Origin: Arthrobacter citreus
Lineage (GTDB): Bacteria; Bacillota; Bacilli; Bacillales; Bacillaceae_G
Direction of reading: 5' to 3'
Length of the DNA: 64,000 nucleotides
Assembly: GCA_013200995.1 (NCBI GenBank)
Contig: CP053688.1
Coordinates: 3,658,001-3,722,000, forward strand
The position numbers and the translations under genes are program-made. A model generated the notes under the pieces. The model saw only the letters and a program-made list of their open reading frames with translations. It searched no databases and was not told the DNA's origin. Each line of letters starts with the position of its first letter. Position 1 is the first letter of the stretch. This document shows positions 7,721-17,740 of the stretch, one piece after another.

Positions 7721-8724
7721 TGATTAAAACCTTTCTAATTGAGCGAATTAGTTGGATTCTTTTTTTTCTACTATTACAGGTATTCATTTTATTTGTTTCT
7801 TTTATTGATTCTTCTATACCTTTAACTTCACTCCTTTATATTGTCTTTTTATCACTATTATTGTTTATCATTTTTTTAGTCGTTCGGTATCCAAAAGAAA
7901 CTAGATTCTATAAGAGTTTGATCGATCGTGAAGATGATCTTGATTTGACAGGAGTTGTAGATTCTAATAGTCCATTTGAAGAAATAGTTGAAAACAGTTT
8001 AACAAATCAAACAATCTTATTAAAAAAAGTAGCGGTTCAAAATCAAACCCATTTAGAAGAAGAAAAGGACGATCTTCTATCTTGGATTCATGAAGTGAAA
8101 ACGCCTTTAACTGCAATGAACTTAATGATTGATCGAATGAAGGATGAGAGGTTAAAGTCAAACTTAACATTCGAATGGTTGCGTATCCACTTATTACTAG
8201 ATCAGCAACTCCATCAAAAAAGAATACCTTTTATTGAAAACGATCTTTATATCGAAAAAATTCAACTTGAAGATGTACTATTTCCGGAAATTAAAACGTT
8301 ACAGTCATGGTGCATACATAAAGGAATCGGTTTTGATATTGAACTTGAGGAGTTAGAAGTTTATAGTGATGCAAAATGGCTTTCGTATATCATAAGACAG
8401 CTTTTAACAAATGCAGTAAAATACTGTACCTCCTCTGACATACAAATTACAAGTAAACAAAGAAATGGGCAAGTTATTCTTGAAATTGAAGACTTTGGTC
8501 GCGGCATACATTCAAAAGATTTACCGCGCATTTTTGAAAAAGGCTTTACTTCTACCACCCAACATCAAGATAACGCCTCAACAGGCATGGGCTTATATTT
8601 AGCAAAAAAGGCTGCACTTTCCTTACATATTACGTTTCAAGTAAAATCAGAACTAGATAAAGGCTCAATTTTCACGTTGATTTTCCCGAAAAGGAATGAA
8701 TTTGTAAAAATAACAAGCATGTGA
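7720..8724 (+). CDS. BceS-like intramembrane-sensing histidine kinase
   Basis: The 334-residue protein has two N-terminal membrane helices (about 9-29 and 36-56) with almost no extracellular loop. This is the mark of intramembrane-sensing kinases that detect peptide antibiotics through their partner transporter. The phospho-accepting histidine is H124 in SWIHEVKTPL. The ATPase boxes include NAVKYC (N), DFGRGI (G1) and STGMGLYLAKK (G2). The gene overlaps the regulator stop. Its own TGA (8722-8724) lies within a palindrome that may serve as operator for the next two genes. Confidence 0.9.
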   Translation: MIKTFLIERISWILFFLLLQVFILFVSFIDSSIPLTSLLYIVFLSLLLFIIFLVVRYPKETRFYKSLIDREDDLDLTGVVDSNSPFEEIVENSLTNQTILLKKVAVQNQTHLEEEKDDLLSWIHEVKTPLTAMNLMIDRMKDERLKSNLTFEWLRIHLLLDQQLHQKRIPFIENDLYIEKIQLEDVLFPEIKTLQSWCIHKGIGFDIELEELEVYSDAKWLSYIIRQLLTNAVKYCTSSDIQITSKQRNGQVILEIEDFGRGIHSKDLPRIFEKGFTSTTQHQDNASTGMGLYLAKKAALSLHITFQVKSELDKGSIFTLIFPKRNEFVKITSM

Positions 8725-8740
8725 CAAAATTGTCACATGC
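8717..8740. promoter_or_regulatory. 10-bp palindrome: BceR-type operator and possible terminator
   Basis: GCATGTGACA (8717-8726) and TGTCACATGC (8731-8740) form a perfect inverted repeat with a four-base centre. Its core TGACA-N4-TGTCA is close to the TNACA-N4-TGTAA site described for BceR-like regulators. The same repeat followed by TTTTGTTTATTG could also form a terminator after the kinase gene. The kinase stop codon lies inside it. A -10 box TATACT is at 8789-8794 with no good -35, as expected for an activator-dependent promoter. Confidence 0.65.
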
Positions 8741-8829
8741 TTTTGTTTATTGTTCGGTTAATCAAAGGAAACAATAGAAGGAACCTTTTATACTTACTTT
8801 ATCAAATGAAAATAAAGGGGTGTACGGAA

Positions 8830-9591
8830 ATGAATATTTTAGAAGCAAAGAAAATTCATAAAAGTTACGGAAATAAATTTAATAAACAAGAAGTTTTAAG
8901 TGGAATAGATATAAACATCGAAAAAGGTGAATTCGTTAGTATTATGGGTGCATCTGGATCGGGTAAAACAACTTTATTAAATGTTCTTTCGTCGATTGAT
9001 AAGATTAATACTGGCATGATCGCAATTGAAGGTAAGGATATTACGGATATGAAAGAAAAGCAGTTAGCAGAATTTCGTAAAAACTATTTGGGTTTTATCT
9101 TCCAAGAATACAATTTACTAGACACATTAACAGTAAAAGAAAATATTCTTCTTCCCTTATCAATTACTAAAACGTCACCTAGTGAAGCAAATCAAAAATT
9201 TGATGTTATTGCTAAAGAGCTTGGTATTTTTGAATTAAAAGATAAATATCCGAATGAAATCTCTGGGGGTCAAAAACAACGTACTTCGGCTGCTAGAGCA
9301 TTTATTCATGAACCTAGTATCATTTTCGCGGATGAGCCAACAGGTGCTTTAGATTCAAAGTCTGCATCAGATTTATTAAATAAATTAAGCGAATTAAATG
9401 AAAAAAGAAATGCCACAATTATAATGGTTACACATGATCCAGTAGCAGCAAGCTTTTGTAATCGCGTTATCTTTATTAAAGATGGACAAATTTATTCACA
9501 ACTTCACAAAGGCGATGAAACAAGACAGAATTTCTTTAAAGATATCATGAAAACCCAGGGTGTATTAGGTGGTGTTCACCATGAGCATTAA
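8830..9591 (+). CDS. BceA-like ABC transporter ATP-binding protein
   Basis: The 253-residue protein has Walker A GASGSGKT (40-47), a signature ISGGQKQR and Walker B IIFADEPT, followed by GALDSKSA and the H-loop VTHD. Length and sequence fit the MacB/BceA branch that acts on cell-wall peptide antibiotics such as bacitracin. The frame is open further upstream, but the ATG at 8830 follows AAGGGGTG and gives the expected N-terminus [14 protein letters not shown]. The end overlaps the permease gene by 11 bases. The promoter lies in the 105 bases after the kinase gene. Confidence 0.92.
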   Translation: MNILEAKKIHKSYGNKFNKQEVLSGIDINIEKGEFVSIMGASGSGKTTLLNVLSSIDKINTGMIAIEGKDITDMKEKQLAEFRKNYLGFIFQEYNLLDTLTVKENILLPLSITKTSPSEANQKFDVIAKELGIFELKDKYPNEISGGQKQRTSAARAFIHEPSIIFADEPTGALDSKSASDLLNKLSELNEKRNATIIMVTHDPVAASFCNRVIFIKDGQIYSQLHKGDETRQNFFKDIMKTQGVLGGVHHEH

Positions 9592-11524
9592 TCACTTGAT
9601 TTTCCGAAATTTAAAAAAGAATATAAAGAATTATTATCTTTATATTTTTGCTTTAGTTTTTAGTGCTGCATTATACTTCTCGTTTGTTACCCTACAGTAC
9701 GATCCATCCATGGACGCCACAAAGGGTTCAATTAAAGGTGGAGCTGCAATTCGCTCAGCGTCAATTTTACTTGTTGCAATTGTGTCGATTTTCCTTTTAT
9801 ATGCAAATATGATTTTTATTAAAAGAAGAAGTAAAGAAATTGGTTTGTTTCAATTAATTGGAATGACGAAAGATAGGATTTTTCGAATTCTAACAGTTGA
9901 AAACTTTATTCTTTATTTTAGTTCATTGGTTTTTGGGATCTTATTAGGTTTTTCAATTTCAAGACTAATCATTATGATTTTATATAAAATCACAGGGGTT
10001 AAAGCAATTGCTAGTTTGCAATTTTCAACACAAGCATTAGTTCAGACAATTATTGTTTTTGTTGTGATTTATGTATTCATTATGTTAATGAATTACGTTT
10101 TTATTAAAAGACAAACTATTTTATCATTATTCCGAGTGGTCTCATCGACTGAAGGAAAACTTAAAAAAATGTCTGTATTTGAGATTTCTATTGGAGTTTT
10201 AGGTATTTTATTAATCATCTCAGGTTATTTTTTATCATCAAAACTATTTGATGGTGATTTTACTACGATGACTGAGCTATTTTCAGCAATGATCTACATT
10301 TTAGCGTCAGTTATTATTGGAACTTATTTAGTATATAAAAGTTCAGTTCGTTTTATTTTAAACATCATTCGCAAAAAGAAAAATGGCTATTTAAATATAA
10401 ACGATGTCCTATCATTATCTTCAATCATGTTTAGAATGAAGTCTAATGCTTTATTATTAACGATTATTACAACTGTATCAGGTCTTGCTATTGGCTTATT
10501 ATCTTTAAGTTATATATCTTACTATTCTGCTGAAAAAACGGCGGAGAGCCATGTCCCTTCTGATTTTTTCTTAGGCAATCAGAAGGATTTACAAACTTTC
10601 ACATCCGCTTTAGATAAAAGTGGCATTAAATATACAGAAAAACACATCGAAGTTCTTCAAGTTAATGCAAATATAAAGAATATACTAGATAAAGAGTTAG
10701 AAGGAATGATGAAGGATGCAGATAAGTTCCCTCTAGCGGTCGTAAACGAAAAAGCGGCTAAAGTGAATCTTGCTTCAAATGAAGTACTATTTACCGGTTA
10801 TGACGATATGCTTCAAAAATTTATGACATTGAAGGATTCAGGAAATCTTGAAATATCTAGTACAAAGAAAACATTTAAGCTAAACTATTTAGGTTTAAAA
10901 CGTGATAAAATTATCCCTTCATACTTCACAAATGGAGGATTTCCTACAGTTATTGTAGATGATCAAGTTTATAAAAGTATAAAACAGAATCTCGATTCAT
11001 CTCTTCAAAAAAAATCTACTGAATATAACGGCATTAATATAAGTGATGAGAATTTAATTGAAAAGGCAAATGACATCTATATGGATCATCAATTGGATAA
11101 AAATTATCCTAATGATTCTCGACTTGAAATCGTTAATAGTCAGAAAGCAAATATGGGGCTTATTATGTTCATCGTCGGATTTTTAGGATTAACATTCTTA
11201 ATGACATCTGGATGTATTTTATATTTTAAACAAATGGATGAGAGTGTTGATGAAAAGCCTAACTATACAATTTTACGTAAGCTTGGTTTTTCTCATAGTG
11301 ATTTATTAAGAGGAATTCGATCTAAACAGTTGTTTAATTTCGGGATTCCACTCGTAATTGGACTAGTTCATAGCTATTTTGCTGTCCAATCTGGATGGTT
11401 CTTATTTGGTACTGAAGTTTGGACACCAATGATTATCGTCATGGTTTTATATGCCGTTCTATACTCTGTATTTGGTATATTATCCGTTCTTTATTATAAA
11501 AAAGTGATTAAAGAAGCTCTTTAA
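9581..11524 (+). CDS. BceB-like ABC transporter permease
   Basis: The 647-residue protein has about ten membrane helices: one at the N-terminus, three around residues 55-160, several at 195-310, and three at the C-terminus. A large extracellular domain of roughly 200 residues lies between helices 7 and 8, where BceB-type permeases bind their antibiotic-lipid complexes. FtsX-like stretches [18 protein letters not shown] and [16 protein letters not shown] flank the domain. The ATG at 9581 is preferred over that at 9569 because AGGTGGTG lies six bases upstream and the length then equals BceB. It forms the sensor and exporter complex with the kinase. Confidence 0.92.
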   Translation: MSINHLIFRNLKKNIKNYYLYIFALVFSAALYFSFVTLQYDPSMDATKGSIKGGAAIRSASILLVAIVSIFLLYANMIFIKRRSKEIGLFQLIGMTKDRIFRILTVENFILYFSSLVFGILLGFSISRLIIMILYKITGVKAIASLQFSTQALVQTIIVFVVIYVFIMLMNYVFIKRQTILSLFRVVSSTEGKLKKMSVFEISIGVLGILLIISGYFLSSKLFDGDFTTMTELFSAMIYILASVIIGTYLVYKSSVRFILNIIRKKKNGYLNINDVLSLSSIMFRMKSNALLLTIITTVSGLAIGLLSLSYISYYSAEKTAESHVPSDFFLGNQKDLQTFTSALDKSGIKYTEKHIEVLQVNANIKNILDKELEGMMKDADKFPLAVVNEKAAKVNLASNEVLFTGYDDMLQKFMTLKDSGNLEISSTKKTFKLNYLGLKRDKIIPSYFTNGGFPTVIVDDQVYKSIKQNLDSSLQKKSTEYNGINISDENLIEKANDIYMDHQLDKNYPNDSRLEIVNSQKANMGLIMFIVGFLGLTFLMTSGCILYFKQMDESVDEKPNYTILRKLGFSHSDLLRGIRSKQLFNFGIPLVIGLVHSYFAVQSGWFLFGTEVWTPMIIVMVLYAVLYSVFGILSVLYYKKVIKEAL

Positions 11525-11548
11525 AAATCAGAAAATACCTACTAAATG

Positions 11549-11582
11549 ATAGAAGTTCGATTTGAGCTTCTATTATTTTTTT
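11549..11582 (+). terminator. intrinsic terminator after the BceB-like gene
   Basis: ATAGAAG (11549-11555) pairs with CTTCTAT (11567-11573), followed by TATTTTTTTATTT. It closes the Bce-type module. Confidence 0.75.
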
Positions 11583-11635
11583 ATTTCTTTTGATTTATAA
11601 TAGCTATATAAAAACTACTTTAAAGGTGAATCAAG

Positions 11636-12307
11636 ATGACAAAAACAATCGTTGAAAAGCTAAACTTAATAAAATATAAAAAAGCGACAGTTTTATTTCA
11701 ACCAAGTAATACAAATTATTTTACAGATTTACCCCATTTTGAAACAGATCTATTGAATTCTCCTTACGATCTAATATTTGCTTTCGTACTTAATATGGAC
11801 TCACTTAAAGAGCTCATGTCAAAGATTATAGATAATAACTACTTAAATAAAAATGGTTATATTTTTATAGCCTATCCTAAAAAGGGTAATAAAGTTTATC
11901 CTACATATATTCATCGCGACGATTTATTTGAAGGATTAGGTGCAGACGAGAGTGGCTACGTCGGTTCAAGCACCATTAAATTTGCTCGTATGGTGGGACT
12001 GGATGATGTTTTTACAGTAGTTGGATTAAAGGATGATTCGAAAACAAAAGCGGCAAACTCTTCAAAAGCTAGTCAATGTGTAGATGATTATATTGACCTC
12101 ATTCCAAACGTTGAAAAGGATTTAGAGGAAACGCCTGAACTGCTTACGATCTATCAATCTCTTACTCCTGGGTATCGAAAAGATTGGGCTCGCCATATAT
12201 ATAGCGCTAAGCAAGAAGCAACAAAAGCAAAAAGGCGTGAAGAAATGAAAGTGGTATTAGGTGCAGGGTATAAAACGCTGGATTTATATCGTAGAGATCA
12301 TAAATAA
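11636..12307 (+). CDS. YdeI/OmdA-family protein
   Basis: The 223-residue cytoplasmic protein ends in LTPGYRKDWARHIYSAKQEATKAKRREEM, the hallmark of the YdeI/OmpD-associated (OmdA, bacteriocin-protection) C-terminal domain. The first 130 residues are a less conserved domain with KKGYIFIAYPKKGNKVYPT-like features. The biochemical function of these proteins is unknown; some are linked to peptide or bacteriocin tolerance in other bacteria. The ATG at 11636 follows AAAGGTG. It is monocistronic between two terminators. Its position after a peptide-antibiotic module is suggestive only. Confidence 0.75.
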   Translation: MTKTIVEKLNLIKYKKATVLFQPSNTNYFTDLPHFETDLLNSPYDLIFAFVLNMDSLKELMSKIIDNNYLNKNGYIFIAYPKKGNKVYPTYIHRDDLFEGLGADESGYVGSSTIKFARMVGLDDVFTVVGLKDDSKTKAANSSKASQCVDDYIDLIPNVEKDLEETPELLTIYQSLTPGYRKDWARHIYSAKQEATKAKRREEMKVVLGAGYKTLDLYRRDHK

Positions 12308-12321
12308 TTGCGTATACACTG

Positions 12322-12358
12322 AAAAGCTCAGTCAGATATTCTGACCGAGCTTTTTTTC
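12322..12358. terminator. bidirectional terminator
   Basis: AAAAGCTCAGTCAG pairs with CTGACCGAGCTTTT (one internal mismatch) and T runs lie on both sides. It separates the YdeI-like gene from the convergent cstA-ybdD operon. Confidence 0.85.
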
Positions 12359-12359
12359 T

Positions 12360-12563
12360 TTAGCAGCAACGAGTTACTTTTCCACCTTTCGAATTAAAGC
12401 GGGATTCTTGTGCTTCGATAAAGAACTCTTTTCTCGTTTGAACTGGTTGCTCAGGATGGTGAGTTTTCATATGTTCTACGTATTTCTCATAGCTTGGTAC
12501 GCCAACAAGTAGACTAATGAACTGTTTATAATATTTTTTGAACTCCTTTATTTTATAATGCAT
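12360..12563 (-). CDS. YbdD/YjiX-family small protein
   Basis: This 67-residue protein belongs to the YbdD/YjiX (Sel_put) family, small cytoplasmic proteins nearly always encoded next to CstA-type transporters. Conserved features are LLVGVPSYEKYVEHMKTHHPEQP, PVQTRKEFF and a C-terminal GGKVTRCC with a cysteine pair. The start overlaps the end of cstA by 11 bases, so translation is coupled. Its role, perhaps modulating the transporter, is not established. Confidence 0.88.
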   Translation of the reverse strand: MHYKIKEFKKYYKQFISLLVGVPSYEKYVEHMKTHHPEQPVQTRKEFFIEAQESRFNSKGGKVTRCC

Positions 12564-14628
12564 AATTTTTAGAATCGCTTTCTTCTCGTTTTATATAAGG
12601 AGTTTCATGTAATTTTATTGGTTTATTAGACAATATATTGATCCAATTTCGTATCGAAGCAATTAGAACTAGGAGTACGATGAGCATAAATAATCCACAA
12701 ATCGTTGCATCTATATAGTCATTTAAAATAATTTGATTCATTTGTGCATGACTAGTTGCAGGAGCGAGAATAGTACCAGCATCTACATCTTTAAAAATTT
12801 TAGCATGTGCTAAGAATCCTATTTTTGGTGCTGGATGAAATATCTTTTGCCACCCTGCAGTCATTGTAACTACTAATATCCAAATTGTCGGCACTAGCGT
12901 AATCCATGCATAAGCTTTTTTCCCCATTTTCAACAAGATCGTTGTACCAAGTAATAATGCAATTGCCGCAAGCATTTGATTCGCAATACCGAATAAAGGC
13001 CATAAAGTATTGATTCCTCCAAGTGGGTCAATAACTCCTTGGTAAAGGAAATAACCCCATCCGAACACACAAATAGCGGTTGCAATTAGATTAGCAGGAA
13101 GGGAATCTGTTTTGCCAAATGGCTTGTACACATTACCCAGGATATCCTGCGTCATATATCGCCCAATACGAGTACCTGCATCAATTGTTGTTAAGATAAA
13201 TAGTGCTTCAAATAGAATAGCAAAATGATACCAAAAAGCCATTAATACTTTTCCGCCGATTACTTTAGAAAAGAGTGCTGCCATACCTATTGCTAAAGTT
13301 GGCGCACCGCCAGTACGTGAAAGGATTGTTTGCTCTCCAACATCTTTTGCTAGCGTAGACAGTTCGTGAGGCGTTATTGTAAATCCCCAACTCGAAACTA
13401 CTTGAGCCACTTGATTTACATCGGTTCCAATAATCGCAGGTGGACTATTTATAGCAAAGTATGCTCCTGGCGTTAATAAACACGCCGCAATCATTGCCAT
13501 TACTGCAACGAATGACTCTGTTAACATAGCACCATATCCAATGACACGGGCATGCGTTTCACGCTCCATCATTTTCGGTGTAGTGCCAGATGCAACTAAT
13601 GCGTGAAATCCAGAAACAGATCCACATGCAATTGTTATAAATAAAAATGGAAATAGATTTCCGGCGAATACAGGACCTGAGCCATCAATAAATTTTGTAA
13701 CAGCTGGCATTTGTAAATCTGGTGCCACAAAAATAATTCCAACCGCTAAAGCTAAAATCGTACCAACCTTCAAAAACGTACTTAAATAATCTCGTGGAGC
13801 TAATAAAAGCCATACTGGTAAAACCGATGCTATAAATCCATAGCCAATTAACATTAGCGCAATTGTTTCACCTTTGAATGTAAACATCGCTGCTAGCGTT
13901 GGACTTTCTGCAACATATTGTCCAGCAACTAAAGAAAGTAGTAGTAAAATCACACCAATAAATGATCCTTCCCCTACTCGACCTGGACGGATGTATCGCA
14001 TATAAATACCCATGAAAAGTGCGATTGGAATAGTTGCTGCAATTGTAAACATTCCCCACGGACTACCCGCAAGCGCTTTTACAACTACTAGTGCTAATAC
14101 AGCCAATAGAATAACCATAATGCCTAAAATGCCTATTAATGCAATGACCCCGGTTATTGGGCCAATCTCTTCTTTAATCATTTCTCCGAGCGATTTACCA
14201 TTTCTACGCGTCGAAGCTGCTAAAATAACAAAATCCTGTACTGCCCCTGCAAATACAACTCCTACAATAATCCAAATCGTACCAGGTAAGTAGCCCATTT
14301 GCGCAGCTAAAATTGGTCCAACTAGTGGTCCAGCCCCAGCAATAGCTGCAAAATGGTGACCAAATAATACCCATTTGTTTGTTGGTACAAAGTCTTTCCC
14401 ATCATTGTTTATTTCTGCTGGTGTTTTACGGTCTTCATCAAGTTTAAAAACTTTTTCGGCAATAAACTTACTGTAAAAACGGTAAGCTACCGCATATGTA
14501 CAAACAGCTGCTGTGAGGAGCCAAATCGCATTAATTGTCTCCCCTCTCTTTAAAGCTAATACAGAAAAACAGAAAGCCCCAAGTATCGAAATTAATCCCC
14601 AAACTATGATTGATTTTAAAGATTTCAC
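12553..14628 (-). CDS. cstA: CstA carbon-starvation protein, pyruvate/peptide transporter
   Basis: The 691-residue membrane protein has roughly 16-18 helices. Family signatures include FGHHFAAIAGAGPLVGPILAAQMGYLPG near residue 70 and GFHALVASGTTPKMMERE in the middle. CstA and BtsT import pyruvate, and CstA has also been linked to peptide uptake under carbon limitation. The frame allows TTG at 14634, but GTG at 14628 is nine bases from GGAGG and is chosen. The length fits the Gram-negative-like long CstA. It forms an operon with the ybdD-type gene. Confidence 0.92.
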   Translation of the reverse strand: MKSLKSIIVWGLISILGAFCFSVLALKRGETINAIWLLTAAVCTYAVAYRFYSKFIAEKVFKLDEDRKTPAEINNDGKDFVPTNKWVLFGHHFAAIAGAGPLVGPILAAQMGYLPGTIWIIVGVVFAGAVQDFVILAASTRRNGKSLGEMIKEEIGPITGVIALIGILGIMVILLAVLALVVVKALAGSPWGMFTIAATIPIALFMGIYMRYIRPGRVGEGSFIGVILLLLSLVAGQYVAESPTLAAMFTFKGETIALMLIGYGFIASVLPVWLLLAPRDYLSTFLKVGTILALAVGIIFVAPDLQMPAVTKFIDGSGPVFAGNLFPFLFITIACGSVSGFHALVASGTTPKMMERETHARVIGYGAMLTESFVAVMAMIAACLLTPGAYFAINSPPAIIGTDVNQVAQVVSSWGFTITPHELSTLAKDVGEQTILSRTGGAPTLAIGMAALFSKVIGGKVLMAFWYHFAILFEALFILTTIDAGTRIGRYMTQDILGNVYKPFGKTDSLPANLIATAICVFGWGYFLYQGVIDPLGGINTLWPLFGIANQMLAAIALLLGTTILLKMGKKAYAWITLVPTIWILVVTMTAGWQKIFHPAPKIGFLAHAKIFKDVDAGTILAPATSHAQMNQIILNDYIDATICGLFMLIVLLVLIASIRNWINILSNKPIKLHETPYIKREESDSKNYAL

Positions 14629-14661
14629 TAACAAGAACCTCCTTCTTCATTTATAACTGAA

Positions 14662-14692
14662 AGTATATCATCAATTCAGAATTTTTTGTCAA
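14662..14692 (-). promoter_or_regulatory. probable cstA promoter
   Basis: A consensus TTGACA (14692-14687) is followed after 19 bases by TATACT (14667-14662), or after 17 by GATATA. It lies 35-65 bases upstream of the cstA start. No catabolite-responsive site is obvious. Confidence 0.5.
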
Positions 14693-14836
14693 TTAATGGT
14701 AAAAAAAGTATAAAAACGACATTTTTACTGATTTTAACCTATCTATTCTACAAAAAAGTGGACGAAAGTTATATTGAACTTTACTAATTAGGGAATTTCA
14801 AGTGAAAATACAACTTGCAGCGATTGTAAACTTACA

Positions 14837-14876
14837 TAAAAAACCACCTTAGCATTTAAAAGCCAAGATGGTTTTC
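14837..14876. terminator. terminator after the TetR gene
   Basis: AAAACCATCTTGGCTTTTAA and its partner CTAAGGTGGTTTT form a stem with wobble pairs, and on the minus strand a run of T follows. It ends the tetR transcript before the cstA promoter. Confidence 0.75.
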
Positions 14877-14892
14877 ATTCATATTAAATTGA

Positions 14893-15783
14893 CTACTTAA
14901 CTTTTTGAATAAAATTAATGTCAATCAGTTCGTTCAGCCTTTGTAATTCTTGTTCCCCTAATAACATTTTTCCGTCATTTAAAGATACTAGAGCACTTTC
15001 AATTAAATATTTACGTGGTGTTTTTGACTGCAACAATTCATTTTGTAAAAAGTCTAGTAACTCATTGTACTTTTGTTGTTCATCACTATTTAGCGCAGAC
15101 TTTTTCATAATGCAAATAATACTACAAAGCTTTTGTTGAAGATTTTCTTCAGTCTTTCTTACTGGTAACCATCTATCTAAAAGCTCCAAATTAAATAATT
15201 GTTCTCCAGATTCCTCAACATCTTTAACGATCTTAATTATACGTTTAACACTATAACGGACAACTTGATCCATACTAGTATTGATATCCTTGGCAAGGTC
15301 ATAGTATCTCACATTATGGTGAATAATACCTAAAAACATAATGGCACTATCTAATAAAAAAACTTTTTTATCACTACCAAAAATGTCTAAAAATCGTGTA
15401 TACACCCAGTTCAATGTTTTGAAATTACCTTCTCTAATGAATTGCTTGATATCAAGGTCATTTATATAAATTACTTCTTCAAACAGAGAAATTAATTTAT
15501 TATCTCTATTTGCTTCCATTAATAAAGTTACTTGTTTAATGAAAATTTCAATATCAGAAGGACTCTGCCCAATTAATAACTCATTTCTTTCTTGTTCAAG
15601 TTTTTTATAAATCGTATTAAATAATGCGACTACTAAATCACTTTTAGATGAAAAATAATTATAAAATGTACCTTTAGAAATACCACTATAGTCTAGTATG
15701 TCTTGGATAGACGTCGATTGAAATCCCTTTTCTATAAACAATTCATGGGCTATTTTTACGACATGCTGTTTACGATCATTCAT
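14893..15783 (-). CDS. TetR/AcrR-family regulator, long form
   Basis: The 296-residue protein begins with the family DNA-binding domain: KQHVVKIAHELFIEKGFQSTS, then the helix-turn-helix IQDILDYSGISKGTFYNYFSSKSDL (about residues 24-48). It is about 100 residues longer than usual, with a helical C-terminal extension rich in charged and glutamine residues. The ATG at 15783 follows AAGGTG. It is divergent from an MFS exporter gene 210 bases away, the usual arrangement for a drug-responsive repressor controlling its pump. Confidence 0.88.
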   Translation of the reverse strand: MNDRKQHVVKIAHELFIEKGFQSTSIQDILDYSGISKGTFYNYFSSKSDLVVALFNTIYKKLEQERNELLIGQSPSDIEIFIKQVTLLMEANRDNKLISLFEEVIYINDLDIKQFIREGNFKTLNWVYTRFLDIFGSDKKVFLLDSAIMFLGIIHHNVRYYDLAKDINTSMDQVVRYSVKRIIKIVKDVEESGEQLFNLELLDRWLPVRKTEENLQQKLCSIICIMKKSALNSDEQQKYNELLDFLQNELLQSKTPRKYLIESALVSLNDGKMLLGEQELQRLNELIDINFIQKVK

Positions 15784-15897
15784 ATAATCACCTTGGTTCT
15801 AGTTAATTACTGCTTAAAAAACATAGTACATTATTTTAACACTTAAAACTAGTAAATATCTTATTAGATTATTAAAGATTTCTAATGGTTATTATAA

Positions 15898-15926
15898 TTG
15901 CATCTAATGAATGAATGGTATATCAT
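15898..15926 (+). promoter_or_regulatory. probable promoter of the MFS gene
   Basis: TTGCAT (15898-15903) and TATCAT (15921-15926) are 17 bases apart. The overlapping stretch GGTATATCATATTATGTTATAT is rich in short dyads and could hold the TetR operator. Confidence 0.5.
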
Positions 15927-15994
15927 ATTATGTTATATAGAAGATGGAAACACAGTTCAAAAAAATGAACTAGTTGTACAAAGGAGGGGGAATC

Positions 15995-17524
15995 ATGGAC
16001 CATTCCATGAGTAAATCGGTACGCCCACCATACGGGATTATTACAATCCTGATGATTGGGGCGTTTATTGCGTTCTTAAACAATACATTATTAAATATTG
16101 CCTTACCTTCAATCATGAAGGATTTGGACGTTGAGCCATCAACAGTTCAGTGGTTATCTACTGGATATATGTTAGTTAATGGGATCTTAATTCCAACTAC
16201 GGCTTTTTTAATCCAAAAGTATTCTGTTAGACATTTGTTTATAACAGCACTACTTTTATTCAATATCGGTACTTTTACCGCAGGTTTTGCACATATCTTT
16301 CCTTTATTATTAACTGGCCGTATGATTCAAGCTTCAGGTTCGGCTATTTTAATGCCATTATTAATGAATGTAATGTTAACTAGCTTTCCTGTTGAAAAAC
16401 GCGGAACTGCAATGGGCTTTTTCGGTTTAGTAATGATGGGTGCACCAGCAATTGGACCAACTTTATCTGGTTGGATTATTGAACACTATGATTGGAGAAT
16501 GCTTTTCCATGTAGTATCACCAATTGCATTAACAATTTTAATTATTGGCTTTTTCTTACTAAAAGATAAAAAAGAGAAATCAAATAGTAAGATCGATCTT
16601 CTTTCAGTTCTTTTATCAAGTTTAGGATTTGGTGGATTATTGTACGGATTTAGTTCTGCTGGAACTGATGGATGGGATAGCCCAAAAGCTTATGTGGCTT
16701 TAATTGTAGGGGTTCTTTCATTAGTACTATTTATCACTCGTCAATTAAAACTTGAGACACCAATGTTGAACTTTAGAGTTTATCGTTATCCTATGTTTGC
16801 TTTATCTTCGGCGATTTCAATCGTTGTTACAATGGCTATGTTCTCAGCAATGATGCTTTTACCAATTTATACTCAAACACTTCGTGGCATTAAACCGTTT
16901 GATGCGGGATTAATGCTATTACCTGGTGCTCTATTAATGGCTATTATGTCACCGATCACAGGTAAATTATTTGATAAAATCGGTGGAAGAATTCTTGCGA
17001 TGACTGGTTTAATCATTATGACGATTACTACTTATTTACTAAGTAAATTAACGATGGATACAACCCATACTCAAATTATTGTTTTATATGCATTACGTAT
17101 GTTCGGTATGTCAATGGTAATGATGCCAGTATCAACAAATGGTTTAAATCAGTTACCTAAACGATTCTATCCACACGGAACTGCTATGAACAATACATTA
17201 CAGCAAGTATCTGGTGCTATTGGAACTGCTTTATTAATTACGGTTATGTCAAATCGTACAGCATCGAAAGCTAAGGAATTATCTGCTGAAGCAATGAAGC
17301 ATGTAACAAGTAAACCAACACCTGATATGATTACTCAAATCAAACAAGAAATTACGATGAAAGCAATGCTTGAAGGTATTAATTTCTCATTTTATGTGAC
17401 AGTTTTCGTTATAGCAGTAGCGCTGATTCTTTCGTTCTTTATTAAACGATCAAAAGCAGCAGAAGAACCGGTAGTTAACGAAAATACGGATGTAAATTTT
17501 AAGAAAAAGTTAGTCGGGAATTAA
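15995..17524 (+). CDS. EmrB/QacA-type (DHA2) MFS multidrug exporter
   Basis: The 509-residue protein has 14 predicted membrane helices. DHA2 motifs are seen: LNNTLLNIALPSIMKDL in helix 1, STGYMLVNGILIPTTAFL, GRMIQASGSAILMPLLMNV and GPTLSGWIIEHYDWRMLF (motif C, helix 5). Such proton-driven pumps expel hydrophobic or cationic drugs. The frame allows an earlier start at 15974, but the ATG at 15995 follows AAAGGAGGGGG. The divergent TetR is the likely regulator. A terminator follows the gene directly. Confidence 0.92.
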   Translation: MDHSMSKSVRPPYGIITILMIGAFIAFLNNTLLNIALPSIMKDLDVEPSTVQWLSTGYMLVNGILIPTTAFLIQKYSVRHLFITALLLFNIGTFTAGFAHIFPLLLTGRMIQASGSAILMPLLMNVMLTSFPVEKRGTAMGFFGLVMMGAPAIGPTLSGWIIEHYDWRMLFHVVSPIALTILIIGFFLLKDKKEKSNSKIDLLSVLLSSLGFGGLLYGFSSAGTDGWDSPKAYVALIVGVLSLVLFITRQLKLETPMLNFRVYRYPMFALSSAISIVVTMAMFSAMMLLPIYTQTLRGIKPFDAGLMLLPGALLMAIMSPITGKLFDKIGGRILAMTGLIIMTITTYLLSKLTMDTTHTQIIVLYALRMFGMSMVMMPVSTNGLNQLPKRFYPHGTAMNNTLQQVSGAIGTALLITVMSNRTASKAKELSAEAMKHVTSKPTPDMITQIKQEITMKAMLEGINFSFYVTVFVIAVALILSFFIKRSKAAEEPVVNENTDVNFKKKLVGN

Positions 17525-17526
17525 AC

Positions 17527-17563
17527 AAAAGTTCAACCAATTTAATTGGTTGAACTTTTTTTA
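17527..17563 (+). terminator. intrinsic terminator after the MFS gene
   Basis: AAAGTTCAACCAA and TTGGTTGAACTTT form a perfect stem with a short T-rich loop, followed by TTTTTTATTT. Confidence 0.9.
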
Positions 17564-17740
17564 TTTAACCTTCAAACATAAAAAGTTATAATTTAATTAA
17601 TGAATTATTAGAATAAATCTTTATTATTTAATACTAACTTATTGGATGGTTTAAATGTGCTAAGAAAAATTATTTTAACTCTTTTAATCGCTTTTCTACT
17701 ATTTATGACAGGTAATCAGACCACGAAGGAGAACACTAGA

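Noticed and set aside
17657..17740. Secreted form of the unrecognised protein as the main product
   Set aside because: The upstream GTG has no ribosome binding site, whereas 17741 has a strong one; noted as a possibility only.
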